From: Bacillota bacterium
GTDB taxonomy: Bacteria > Bacillota > Clostridia > Lachnospirales > Lachnospiraceae
Length of the DNA: 64,000 nt
Assembly (NCBI GenBank): GCA_023386315.1
Contig: JAEWJZ010000010.1
Coordinates: 411,825 to 475,824, forward strand
Reading direction: 5' to 3'
The translations under genes and the position numbers were made by a program. The notes beneath the pieces are model-generated. The model worked only from the letters and a program-made list of their open reading frames with translations. It made no database searches and was not told the origin of the DNA. Shown here in pieces: positions 8,812-16,771 of this stretch; position 1 is the stretch's first letter, and every line of letters begins with the position of its first letter.

Positions 8812-9054
8812 TTACCGGATTGCCTGAGGAAAGCTAAATACAGGAAGAGGATCATACCGGCTTTCTGTCTGCCTCAATCGGCACACATTCCCGCCGTAAT
8901 ACTCCTCTGCATAATCCTGCAGCCGGTTATAGGGGAAGTTGACATAGGAACCTTCTGTCAGTCCTTTTAAATACTGAAACCTGGGATAAAGCCACTGTCT
9001 GTCAATCTCCCCATAGCAGTCATTTTCCCACACAGACTGTATCCCCATAATCAC
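8812..9054 (-). pseudogene. C-terminal remnant of a FAD-linked BBE-domain oxidoreductase
   Basis: Eighty codons from a GTG with no convincing ribosome site. The end reads RYDPLPVFSFPQAIR and is preceded by EEYYGGNVCRLRQ and GSYVNFPYNRL. This is the signature of the berberine-bridge C-terminal domain of large flavoproteins (normally about 450 residues, as in Bacillus YvdP-type proteins). The FAD-binding domain and substrate domain are absent; the frame is closed by a stop inside the intergenic space behind the GH4 gene. Best read as the tail of a deleted gene. Expression of an 80-residue protein cannot be excluded. Confidence 0.7.
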
Positions 9055-9078
9055 TGAGAATGTCTTTGTTTACCGTGA

Positions 9079-10455
9079 TTATTTACTCTCCGCTTCTAGC
9101 TGCGCGATCTTTTCCTGAAACTGCGGCAGATGCTTCTTGTGAGCCACTAAAAGTTCATCAAGGATCGTCCGCGCGATCTTTCCGCTTGGCACCAGCGGAT
9201 TTAATGTAAATGCCTGCTGTGCAGTTCCGTAATCACCGGTAACTGCAGCTTTAATGGTCGTCAGTTCCATATCCTTCATCAGCTGCAGAAGCCCTCTGGT
9301 GGAAGAATCAAAGCTGCCCCATGAGATGGGAACAGGACCGCCTGCCGTAATAATACTGCTGACTTCAACCACCACATCATCCGGCAGATCCGAGATTGCA
9401 CCGTTATTTCTGGTGCTCACAACCATGGTGGTCTTCTTATCATTATAAATGGATGCAATCAGCTCACAGGCCGCATCGGAATAGAAGGCACCGCCGCGCT
9501 TTTCAAGCTGAACCGGCTTTATATTTAAATCAGGGTCCTTATAAAGTTCAAAAAGCTCTGCTTCTGTCTTCTTTACAAGCTCTGCTCTGGTTTCCCCTTT
9601 TGCAAACGCCTCCAGCTCTTCCTTCAGCATATCATCCGTAATATAGTAATACCGGTGATACATACATGGAATGATTCCCAGATCCCTGATCTGATCTGCT
9701 AAAAAAGCAATATTGGGTATGTTTTGAACACCGGAACTTTTCAGCCCCTGCATGGCATTTTTAAGACCATCCGGCTTTGTATAGACCGCCTCAAGAACCT
9801 CTCCTGTCTTTTCCACACCCTCATGATTCCATACTCTGTGCCAGTGGAAATGGTTTAAACCGCCGAAACGGAAAAACAAATCCTCTTCCTTTTCCTGCAA
9901 AGCTCCTGCTGCAATCTTTCTGCACATGATGGGAACGTTGCAAAGTCCCACTACCTTATCCCATTTGCCGTAACGCATCACTGCTTCGGTCACCATGCCG
10001 GAAGGATTCGTAAAGTTCACAAGCCATGCATCCGGACAGAGTTCCTTCATATCCTCCACAATTTCCAGAATGACTGGAACTGTACGAAATGCCTTAAACA
10101 TACCGCCTGCACCATTGGTTTCCTGTCCGATTACTCCGTGTGACAGAGGAATCCGTTCGTCCTTAATCCGTGCATCCAAAAGTCCTACCCGAAACTGGGT
10201 GGAAACAAAATCTGCATCCTTTAAAGCGGCTCTCCGGTCCAGAGTTAAATGAACTTCCCAGTCAAGGCCTGCCGCCTTCACCATGCGCTTTGCAAGATTG
10301 CCTACAATTTCCAGCTTTTCTTTTCCTTCTTCAATATCCACCAGCCAGATTTCTCCGATGGGAAGTTCCCCTTTCCGTTTGATAAAACCTTCTATCAGTT
10401 CGGGAGTATAACTGGACCCGCCTCCAATGGTTACTATTTTAATTTTCCCTTTCAT
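9079..10455 (-). CDS. Family 4 glycosidase, 6-phospho-beta-glucosidase type
   Basis: 458 residues from MKGKIKIVTIGGG, directly behind GGAGGTAAGCAG; the longer frame to 10566 is non-coding leader. The N-terminal Rossmann motif TIGGGSSYTPELIEG binds NAD. The GH4 metal-site motifs LCNVPIMC and GGLNHFHWHR are both present, as is FTNPSGM. GH4 enzymes use NAD and a divalent metal to cleave phosphorylated disaccharides by oxidation-elimination. The sequence is closer to LicH/CelF-type 6-phospho-beta-glucosidases than to MelA or alpha-6-phosphoglucosidases. No PTS genes are adjacent. The RpiR regulator upstream probably controls it. Confidence 0.88.
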   Translation of the reverse strand: MKGKIKIVTIGGGSSYTPELIEGFIKRKGELPIGEIWLVDIEEGKEKLEIVGNLAKRMVKAAGLDWEVHLTLDRRAALKDADFVSTQFRVGLLDARIKDERIPLSHGVIGQETNGAGGMFKAFRTVPVILEIVEDMKELCPDAWLVNFTNPSGMVTEAVMRYGKWDKVVGLCNVPIMCRKIAAGALQEKEEDLFFRFGGLNHFHWHRVWNHEGVEKTGEVLEAVYTKPDGLKNAMQGLKSSGVQNIPNIAFLADQIRDLGIIPCMYHRYYYITDDMLKEELEAFAKGETRAELVKKTEAELFELYKDPDLNIKPVQLEKRGGAFYSDAACELIASIYNDKKTTMVVSTRNNGAISDLPDDVVVEVSSIITAGGPVPISWGSFDSSTRGLLQLMKDMELTTIKAAVTGDYGTAQQAFTLNPLVPSGKIARTILDELLVAHKKHLPQFQEKIAQLEAESK

Positions 10456-10530
10456 CTGCTTACCTCCTGGTATTTGATAAAAAAAGCATACTCCAAAAAT
10501 CTCTGAAAGGGAACGGATTTGCCTTCTTTG

Positions 10531-10562
10531 GGAACAAGCATGGGTGTTTTGGCATTTGTTCC
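10531..10562. repeat. Inverted repeat GGAACAA/TTGTTCC, candidate RpiR operator
   Basis: Two 7-base arms separated by 18 bases in the leader of the GH4 gene, next to the rpiR gene. Suitable as a regulator site but unproven. Confidence 0.35.
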
Positions 10563-10563
10563 A

Positions 10564-10595
10564 CAAAAAAAACAGGGTGTTTCATCCCTGTTTCT
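10564..10595 (-). terminator. Intrinsic terminator overlapping the rpiR stop
   Basis: AAACAGGG pairs with CCCTGTTT on the minus strand and is followed by eight T. The rpiR stop codon lies in the loop. Confidence 0.75.
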
Positions 10596-11334
10596 TTTCC
10601 ATGGTCAGCCTTGCTAAAGCTTCCACAATATAAACTGCCGGAATCTGAGAAGTGATATCCACCTTCATCTCTTCCATTTCTTTTCTCTCTTTTTGAATGT
10701 AATAGGAAATATTGTAATCCGATATTCTTGCCAGAGTGCTGTTCCTGCTGTTGGTAATGGATACCAGAGTACTGCTGCTTTCCTTCAAAATAGAAGAATT
10801 CTCTATGATTATATTGGTCTCCCCTTCCACAGACAAAACAATAATAATGCTTTCCTCCGGAAATTCCAGATTAATTGGAAACATGGGACCGTTAATCCCC
10901 GTGGAAAAGATTCCGATATTGCAGAAATAGCGGCTTGCGTACTCAGCCATAATTCCTGAATTACCGGTACCAATGAATATAATCTGCCGTTTACCTGCAA
11001 TCACTCCGGCGATTGTATCCAGCTGTTTTTGAAAAGCATCTGTATTGACCCGTTCAAAAAAATCCGTGATGGAAGATAAATCAAACCGTTTTTTCACAGA
11101 CCCTTTCTTTTCCTTCTCCAGCTTAAACCGTACCTTAAATTCAGAAAAGCCGCTGCACATGGCCTTTCTGCAGAACCGGGTGATGGTAGTGGTGGACACA
11201 TGTGCTTCCTTCGCCACCTCCCGGATTGTCATATATGGTATCTTCTCACTGTTTTTTAATATATAGTTGTAAACCTCGTAGTCCAGTTCCCCAAATTGTT
11301 CCATCACCTGACGGGAAAACAATGTCATTGCCAT
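10582..11334 (-). CDS. MurR/RpiR-family transcriptional regulator
   Basis: 250 residues. N-terminal HTH_6 domain with the recognition region VAKEAHVSTTTITRFCRKAMC (about residues 40-60) and FSEFKVRFK. A C-terminal sugar-isomerase (SIS) domain holds IIFIGTGNSGIMAEYASRYF and VLSVEGETNIIIENS, which usually binds a phosphosugar. RBS AAGGGGTGA; the ATG two codons later is an equal candidate. It lies between the methyltransferase gene and the GH4 gene, all in one direction, and most likely senses a sugar phosphate made by GH4. Confidence 0.9.
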   Translation of the reverse strand: MAMTLFSRQVMEQFGELDYEVYNYILKNSEKIPYMTIREVAKEAHVSTTTITRFCRKAMCSGFSEFKVRFKLEKEKKGSVKKRFDLSSITDFFERVNTDAFQKQLDTIAGVIAGKRQIIFIGTGNSGIMAEYASRYFCNIGIFSTGINGPMFPINLEFPEESIIIVLSVEGETNIIIENSSILKESSSTLVSITNSRNSTLARISDYNISYYIQKERKEMEEMKVDITSQIPAVYIVEALARLTMEKKQG

Positions 11335-11355
11335 TCACCCCTTAAAAATCCTGTT

Positions 11356-12297
11356 TCATCTGTTTTTCTGATACCAGGTAAAAATCTCATGAATATCCTC
11401 CGGCGTGGTGCGGCAGCATCCTCCGATTAAACCGGCACCAGCCTCATACCACCTGGCTGCCCACTGACCGTACTGCCCCGGTTCCTTCACTCCATGCCAT
11501 TTCTTACAGCAGGCATCATAAGTTTCCCCGCTGTTGGGATAAGCAACAATGGGAAGGCTTGTATGCGTTTTGTATATTTTTATTATATCCGTCACCAGAT
11601 GGGGCTGGGTGCAGTTTACACCAATTGCCTTTAAATGTTTCAATCCTGCCAGGGCCTTTACACACGCTTCTATAGTATCTCCTCCATTAATCTGGCTGCT
11701 GTTCTTAAATGAAAAGCTGATATAATAATCAGCGCTTAACTGTTCCATCACTCTGGCACAGACAACAGCCTCATAAAGACAGGGAAATGTCTCCAGCGCA
11801 AACATTTCCGCCCCTGCTTCTTTTAAAATCTCCATCCTGTCCCTGTGAAATTCTTCCAGCTCCTTCTCCGTTACCTGGTAATTGCCGGTGTATTCAGAGC
11901 CATCAGCCAGATAAGCGCCGTAAGGTCCGATCGAGCCGACAGCAAGAGGCAGACATCTGCCGGTGCTTTTCCCCTCTTCCTCCCACCATCGGCTTCTGGT
12001 TTCAAGAAGAAGTTCCATGGAACGGGCGATGAAATCCCTTGCTTCCTGTCTGGAATAACCTTTCTTTAAAAATCCGGCAATGCTGGCCTGATAGCTGGCA
12101 GAGGTTCCTGCATCTGCTCCGTTTTTAAAATAGTCATAATGGACATCACTAATTGCCTGTGGCTGGCTCTCCAGCACTTTCGCGCTCCAAAGCTCATCGT
12201 TTAAATCAAGCCCTTTCTTTTCAAGCTCCGTAGCCATGGCTCCGTCCAGAATAATTAAATCCTTCTCTTTTCTCATTTCGTCAAAACTTGTTCTCAT
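11356..12297 (-). CDS. mmuM: Homocysteine S-methyltransferase (MmuM-like)
   Basis: 313 residues, family-typical. Transfers a methyl group from S-methylmethionine (or SAM) to homocysteine, giving methionine. N-terminal LILDGAMATELEKKG; Zn ligands are the Cys of GVNCTQP and of the pair in LIGGCCRTTPEDI. It starts at the base after the stop of the AGCS symporter with RBS GGGAGG, so the two are one operon. This suggests that the transporter brings in the methyl donor or a related amino acid. Confidence 0.9.
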   Translation of the reverse strand: MRTSFDEMRKEKDLIILDGAMATELEKKGLDLNDELWSAKVLESQPQAISDVHYDYFKNGADAGTSASYQASIAGFLKKGYSRQEARDFIARSMELLLETRSRWWEEEGKSTGRCLPLAVGSIGPYGAYLADGSEYTGNYQVTEKELEEFHRDRMEILKEAGAEMFALETFPCLYEAVVCARVMEQLSADYYISFSFKNSSQINGGDTIEACVKALAGLKHLKAIGVNCTQPHLVTDIIKIYKTHTSLPIVAYPNSGETYDACCKKWHGVKEPGQYGQWAARWYEAGAGLIGGCCRTTPEDIHEIFTWYQKNR

Positions 12298-13716
12298 CTA
12301 TTCTTCTCCTCCCTTTAAAACCACCGGCGGCGGATTTTCCCCCCTGTTTTTAGCCGGTAAAAACCGATACCAGAAATCATCAAACAACCTGAAAATTTCT
12401 TTCTGCTTTGCATAAATAAAGATCAGTGTAATAATCACATAAGATGCCGTTAATATATCGGTAAATGCCCATAAAACATCGGCTTTTATATTATAAAAGA
12501 TCAGACATGGAATCAGATAGTAAACCATATAAACCGGCATGGCAAGTTTATTAAGCCTTGTATCTCCCAGTGCGTAGTTTACCGACTTTTCACAGGCATA
12601 ATACATTCCGATTATGGTTGTCCAGGCAAAAACAGCGATTGCAAGAGAAATCATCACCCCTCCGCTGCTGCCGTACGCCTGCTTAAAAGCGATGGTGGTA
12701 AGGGCTCCGGAGGTGGCATCTGCCGTAATATAGGCATCTGTGGAAAGAATGGAAAATGCGGTGATGCTGCAGATCACAATGGTATCTAAAAAGATCTCTC
12801 CCCAGCCCCAGGAAGACTGCCTCACCGGATGGTCGGTCTTTGCAGAGGCATGAGCGATAATCCCGTAACCGGTTCCTGCATCATTGGAATAAAGCCCTCT
12901 CGCTACACCGAACTGAATGGCATCCCGGACAGTCGCTCCTGCAAATCCCCCTGCTGCTGCAGTGGGAGTAAAAGCTGACCGAAAGATCAGCAGGATGATT
13001 TCAGGAACTCTCTGGTAATTTATAATAATAATACCAATACCAGCCATGACATAGAAAACAGCCATAACAGGAATTACCTTTTCCATAAAAAGAGAGATTC
13101 TCTTTAAACCTCCGGCAATCGTGACAAAACAGGTGATGCCAATGAGTAAAACAGTGATCCCGGGGGCGATTCCCAGCCCTTCCTTTATGGAACTTGTGAC
13201 TGCTTCCGTCTGGACACAGCAGGTCCATGGTCCGAATACCAGGCAGAACACGGCTAATATGACAGCCCCCTTATTCCAGCCAAATGCATTCTTCATAACG
13301 AAGGAACGGTCGCAGACATATTCATCCATGGATTTCTCATATTTCTGGCGGTACCGCTGACCGATCATGATTTCACTGGCCTTTATGGACATTCCAAAAA
13401 AGGCAGAAACCCACATCCAGAACAGCGCTCCCGGTCCGCCGCTGACAATGGCAGTCGCCACACCGCTGATATTGCCTGTACCAATGGTATTGGCAAGTGC
13501 CGTACATGCGGCCGCAAAACCGGAAACCGTTCCCTCCCCCTCTGATTTGTGAAACATCTTTCCGTAAGTGTTTTTAAAATGGAAAAGCACTTTTCTCTGG
13601 TAAATGAAACGGAAACGAACCGTTAAATAGATCCCGGTGCCTACCAGGATAATAATCATTGGCAGTCCCCAGATCAGATCATCCAGCCAGTATAAAAAAT
13701 CTGACAGTGACTTCAT
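12298..13716 (-). CDS. AGCS-family sodium/amino-acid symporter
   Basis: 472 residues with about ten or eleven hydrophobic segments, typical for alanine/glycine:cation symporters. Motifs GFAAACTALANTIGTGNISGVATAI and ARGLYSNDAGTGYG (family signature) are clear. Driven by Na+ or H+ in this family. It is followed without gap by homocysteine S-methyltransferase, an uncommon partner that hints at a substrate other than alanine, such as S-methylmethionine (inference). First gene of the transcript, with a promoter at 13771-13800. Confidence 0.88.
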   Translation of the reverse strand: MKSLSDFLYWLDDLIWGLPMIIILVGTGIYLTVRFRFIYQRKVLFHFKNTYGKMFHKSEGEGTVSGFAAACTALANTIGTGNISGVATAIVSGGPGALFWMWVSAFFGMSIKASEIMIGQRYRQKYEKSMDEYVCDRSFVMKNAFGWNKGAVILAVFCLVFGPWTCCVQTEAVTSSIKEGLGIAPGITVLLIGITCFVTIAGGLKRISLFMEKVIPVMAVFYVMAGIGIIIINYQRVPEIILLIFRSAFTPTAAAGGFAGATVRDAIQFGVARGLYSNDAGTGYGIIAHASAKTDHPVRQSSWGWGEIFLDTIVICSITAFSILSTDAYITADATSGALTTIAFKQAYGSSGGVMISLAIAVFAWTTIIGMYYACEKSVNYALGDTRLNKLAMPVYMVYYLIPCLIFYNIKADVLWAFTDILTASYVIITLIFIYAKQKEIFRLFDDFWYRFLPAKNRGENPPPVVLKGGEE

Positions 13717-13770
13717 GCTGATGGATCCTCTCTTTTCTTTTGTTTATTGATTCATCTGTTGCTACTAGGT

Positions 13771-13800
13771 ATTATAAGACACAGGCCTAAGATTCAGCAA
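13771..13800 (-). promoter_or_regulatory. Promoter of the AGCS-mmuM operon
   Basis: TTGCTG, 18 bases, TATAAT on the minus strand, 55 bases before the AGCS start. No riboswitch fold is visible in the short leader. Confidence 0.6.
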
Positions 13801-13831
13801 CCTGTTTTGTATTTTCTCAGGAATTTGCACG

Positions 13832-13871
13832 CAAAAAATGCTTTCTTTGAAGTTTTTACCTCAAAGAAAGC
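13832..13871 (-). terminator. Intrinsic terminator after the amidase gene
   Basis: GCTTTCTTTGA and TCAAAGAAAGC form an 11-base perfect stem on the minus strand, followed by ATTTTTT. Confidence 0.85.
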
Positions 13872-13894
13872 ACTAATCATCGGCAGTTTTAACG

Positions 13895-14464
13895 TTAAGC
13901 AAACCCAAAGTACCGGAGAAGTCCCAGATAAATTCCGTAAGCGAATCCATACTGGTCATTACGCAGTTTTTCCGCATCGGAATAATTGCTTAAATATCCC
14001 AGTTCTATCAGGTTGGCAGGCATATCCGCATTCCTGAGCACATACAGGGAAGGATTTTCCCGGATTCCATTGTTTTTGGTTCCAACCATATCATTAATTC
14101 CTCCCATGATCTGTTCCGCCAGCCACTGAGCCTGGGTAAAATACTGATAGATGTATACTTCCGTTCCGTTAATTTCAGGATTAGGATTTAAATTAGAGTG
14201 AATGCTGATAAAATAGTTTGCCGGCCACTGGTTCGCCATGGCAACTCTGGCAGCCAGGCTGGTGGTATTGTTGGTACCCAGCACCGTATCCGGCTCTGGT
14301 CTTGAGACCCTCGCCTCAAAACGCGGATCACTGTTTAAGAGGTTCTGAAGATAAAGTCCTACCTGAAAATTAATTTCTGATTCCTGTAATCCATTCGCCT
14401 CTGCACCACTGTTAAAATATCCGCTGGGATTATGACCCTGATCAATAAATATTTTAATTGCCAT
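13895..14464 (-). CDS. N-acetylmuramoyl-L-alanine amidase (Amidase_3)
   Basis: 189 residues, essentially only the catalytic domain. Zn-amidase features: FIDQGHNPSG (His), QESEINFQVG (Glu), FISIHSNLNPN (His), and the general-acid Glu in NLIELGYLSN. It cleaves the bond between muramic acid and the stem peptide. There is no signal peptide and no wall-binding repeat, which is unusual for an enzyme acting outside the membrane; sporulation mother-cell lysins such as CwlC are a known parallel with release by lysis. RBS GGAAAGGA. Single gene with its own terminator. Confidence 0.9.
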   Translation of the reverse strand: MAIKIFIDQGHNPSGYFNSGAEANGLQESEINFQVGLYLQNLLNSDPRFEARVSRPEPDTVLGTNNTTSLAARVAMANQWPANYFISIHSNLNPNPEINGTEVYIYQYFTQAQWLAEQIMGGINDMVGTKNNGIRENPSLYVLRNADMPANLIELGYLSNYSDAEKLRNDQYGFAYGIYLGLLRYFGFA

Positions 14465-14562
14465 CTCGCATTTCCTTTCCTACTTCACTATAATAAATAT
14501 ATTCCGTATTCCGGCAAATGCTACATATTTTAGACTATTTTGTATATTTTTGAACGTATTTA

Positions 14563-15414
14563 CTAAGCTTTGCGGGTATAAAGCACCCTTTCACCGTGCC
14601 TTCCCAGCCAGTATGGCAAACCGGGATATTTAACAGTTATATAATTTTCAAAATGGTCAGGATCTTCCTGATTACTGGAAAACATCTCATAATGGCCGGG
14701 AACTGCAAGGCCCGGCTTTATTGCACCGGCCAGATCCACCGCCTCCTGATAAGTCATGTTCCCAATGATATTGGAGCGGTAGCGTTCCCCATCCCTTCCA
14801 TTAATTGGAAGAAACATCATGTCCATATCTCCAAAACTTCTTAATTTGCTGTGAAGCCCCTCGTAAATGCAGGTGTCACCTGAATGGTAAAGCCTGCATC
14901 CCATTCCTTCCAGCACCACTCCTGTGTAAGGGTATTGGCCGGTAACCGGATCCCGATCCAGAAACTCATGGGCAGAGGCAACCCCTGTTATCTGCATACC
15001 GCTTTTAAGAATCAGGGTTTTTCCGTCATCCAGTCCCAGAAAGCGGCTCTCATCAATCTGCAGTCCCGTACTGAGGGAAGGAATCAGCTTCTCAGGCACA
15101 AGAAACGTGGCTCTCGGTGAGCTGAGGGAAAGCTGATGCCAGTCGCTCCGGTCAATGTGATCCCAATGATCATGAGTTCCGATTATGTAATCTGCGTTGG
15201 TTATTTCTCCAGGATCAAGCAGAGGCGCTATTCGTCTGTCAGGGCGTTCTGAGAGAAATGCATCGATATAGAATGTGACAGTACCCAGCTTCACCGCATA
15301 TCCCAGCTGCCCAAGCCACCAGAATGCTGCCTGTCCCTCCCCTGGTAAAGTCTCATCAATTTCTGCGATTAAGTCCTTCCCGCTTTTCGCGGTTTCCATG
15401 TACTGCTGTTTCAT
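14563..15414 (-). CDS. Metallo-beta-lactamase-fold hydrolase, UlaG-like
   Basis: 283 residues. Metal motif GTHDHWDHID (HxHxDH type) near residue 80, further ligands HSGDTC and GHYEMF. The order and the opening FWWLGQLGYAVKLGTVTFYID match the UlaG / L-ascorbate-6-phosphate lactonase group of the superfamily. No ascorbate PTS or other Ula genes are nearby, so the real substrate is open. Starts behind AAAGGCGG. Confidence 0.82.
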   Translation of the reverse strand: MKQQYMETAKSGKDLIAEIDETLPGEGQAAFWWLGQLGYAVKLGTVTFYIDAFLSERPDRRIAPLLDPGEITNADYIIGTHDHWDHIDRSDWHQLSLSSPRATFLVPEKLIPSLSTGLQIDESRFLGLDDGKTLILKSGMQITGVASAHEFLDRDPVTGQYPYTGVVLEGMGCRLYHSGDTCIYEGLHSKLRSFGDMDMMFLPINGRDGERYRSNIIGNMTYQEAVDLAGAIKPGLAVPGHYEMFSSNQEDPDHFENYITVKYPGLPYWLGRHGERVLYTRKA

Positions 15415-15791
15415 ATTAAATCCGCCTTTCCGGTTAAATTTTTACTTACAGGATGTATCATACCATAGATTTTTCCAGATTCAATCAGAAATAATGAAAA
15501 TAGGGATTGTCTCTTTCTTAACCGGAAAATGCCGGGCTGCTTAAGACAGCCCGGCAGTGCTATGTGCATGCTGGAGGAAAATTTCCGGCTTCCTTATAAA
15601 AGCCTTTTTCAGCATATTCTTAAACTTTGCTATATTAATAGTTCTGAAATACCTCTCTTATTTTATCCTATGTATGATAGCTTTTCCCCGTGATGAAAAA
15701 GTAGTTTTTTCATACTCTTTTTTTCATTATTCTTATCAAGAATGACATATCTGACGACAAACTAAACAGAAATAATTAAAGGAGACGATAT
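15415..15791. other. Intergenic region between divergent genes
   Basis: A 377-base stretch without a believable gene. It holds the minus-strand promoter of the metallo-hydrolase gene (15457-15484), a strong GC-rich hairpin (15531-15555, arms GCCGGGCTG/CAGCCCGGC) not followed by a T run on either strand, and AT-rich sequence leading to the AIM24 gene. No clear plus-strand promoter was recognised. Confidence 0.6.
15457..15484 (-). promoter_or_regulatory. Promoter of the UlaG-like gene
   Basis: TTGAAT, 16 bases, TATGAT on the minus strand, about 45 bases before the start codon. Confidence 0.5.
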
Positions 15792-16547
15792 ATGATAACC
15801 TACAATAATCTTTACGACAACGGGAATATGCTTAAAATTGGCGAACGCGGCTGTGTGAAAGTGTTTGAACATCAAAAAGATTTAAGTGTGAACTCCGCTT
15901 CTGCCATAACTTCCTACTACGCATCAAAAATGAATATACGCAAAAGACAGGTTCTGATTGAACTCAATGGCAATTCCTTCACGGTCCAGGCTGGTGCCAT
16001 GCAGTGGACCTCCGGTTCCGTTTCCATGACTTCCGGAATAAAAGGAGTGGGCGATTTTCTCGGTAAGGCACTTGCTTCCAAGGTGACAAAAGAATCCTCT
16101 GCAAAACCGGAATTTAAGGGCAGCGGTCTTCTGATGCTGGAGCCAACCTACAAGCATATTCTGCTGGAAGAGATTTCCGACTGGGGAAGCATGGTGCTGG
16201 AAGACGGATTATTCCTCGCCTGTGATTCCAACATCAAGCAGAATGTAGTTGCCAGAACCACACTGACCTCCGCAGTTGCCGGAAAAGAAGGTTTATTCAA
16301 TTTATGCCTGACCGGACAGGGAATCGCAGTGCTGGAAAGCCCGGTTCCAAGAGAAGAACTGATTGAGTTTGACTTAAAGGATGACGAAGTTAAAATAGAC
16401 GGAAACATGGCGATTGCCTGGTCCAACTCCTTAAAATTTACTGTAGAGCGTTCTTCCAAATCCCTGATCGGTTCCGCAGTTTCAGGGGAAGGTCTGGTAA
16501 ATGTATACCGGGGTACCGGCAAAATACTTATGGCACCGGTGGAGTAA
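15792..16547 (+). CDS. AIM24-family protein
   Basis: 251 residues, behind AAAGGAGACG. The beta-rich AIM24/TIM-barrel-like domain is recognised from QVLIELNGNSFTVQAGAMQW, GLLMLEPTYKHILLEE and NLCLTGQGIAVLESPVP. Bacterial members have no firmly established function; the fungal namesake is a mitochondrial inner-membrane protein. No signal peptide. Single gene with a terminator; it precedes the two-component operon but is separated from it. Confidence 0.8.
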   Translation: MITYNNLYDNGNMLKIGERGCVKVFEHQKDLSVNSASAITSYYASKMNIRKRQVLIELNGNSFTVQAGAMQWTSGSVSMTSGIKGVGDFLGKALASKVTKESSAKPEFKGSGLLMLEPTYKHILLEEISDWGSMVLEDGLFLACDSNIKQNVVARTTLTSAVAGKEGLFNLCLTGQGIAVLESPVPREELIEFDLKDDEVKIDGNMAIAWSNSLKFTVERSSKSLIGSAVSGEGLVNVYRGTGKILMAPVE

Positions 16548-16577
16548 TATTCCGTATTTTTATAATAATTAATCAGA

Positions 16578-16620
16578 AACCGGACATGCCCTGTGATGAA
16601 TGGCATATCCGGTTTTTTTA
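16578..16620 (+). terminator. Intrinsic terminator after AIM24 gene
   Basis: AACCGGA-ATGCC pairs with GGCAT-TCCGGTT around a short loop, followed by seven T. Confidence 0.85.
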
Positions 16621-16623
16621 TCT

Positions 16624-16692
16624 TTCTTAAATCTAAAAATATTCAAACATAATTACGGAAATAATGTCTCACTATTTCTTAATAATTCTTAA
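16624..16692. promoter_or_regulatory. TTCTTAA repeats, candidate response-regulator sites
   Basis: TTCTTAA occurs at 16676 and again exactly 10 bases on at 16686, plus a third copy at 16624. Tandem direct repeats with one helical turn spacing just upstream of a -35 box are what OmpR/PhoB-type regulators bind, so the RR gene downstream may activate its own operon. Confidence 0.5.
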
Positions 16693-16708
16693 TTCAGCCC
16701 ACATTGCC

Positions 16709-16736
16709 TTGTTATTGCGTCTATAAGTGCTATAAT
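16709..16736 (+). promoter_or_regulatory. Promoter of the two-component/Dlt-like operon
   Basis: TTGTTA, 16 bases, TATAAT, 35 bases before the response-regulator start. The -35 lies 16 bases after the TTCTTAA tandem. Confidence 0.6.
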
Positions 16737-16771
16737 TCACGTGAACAAATCAATCAAGGAGGCATCTGTCC

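Noticed and set aside
13717..13831. SAM or other methionine riboswitch before the AGCS-mmuM operon
   Set aside because: The leader is only about 45 bases and shows no S-box or SAM-type motif.
15557..15745. Small plus-strand frame in the gap before AIM24
   Set aside because: No ribosome site and low-complexity Phe/Ile/Leu content typical of AT-rich spacer.
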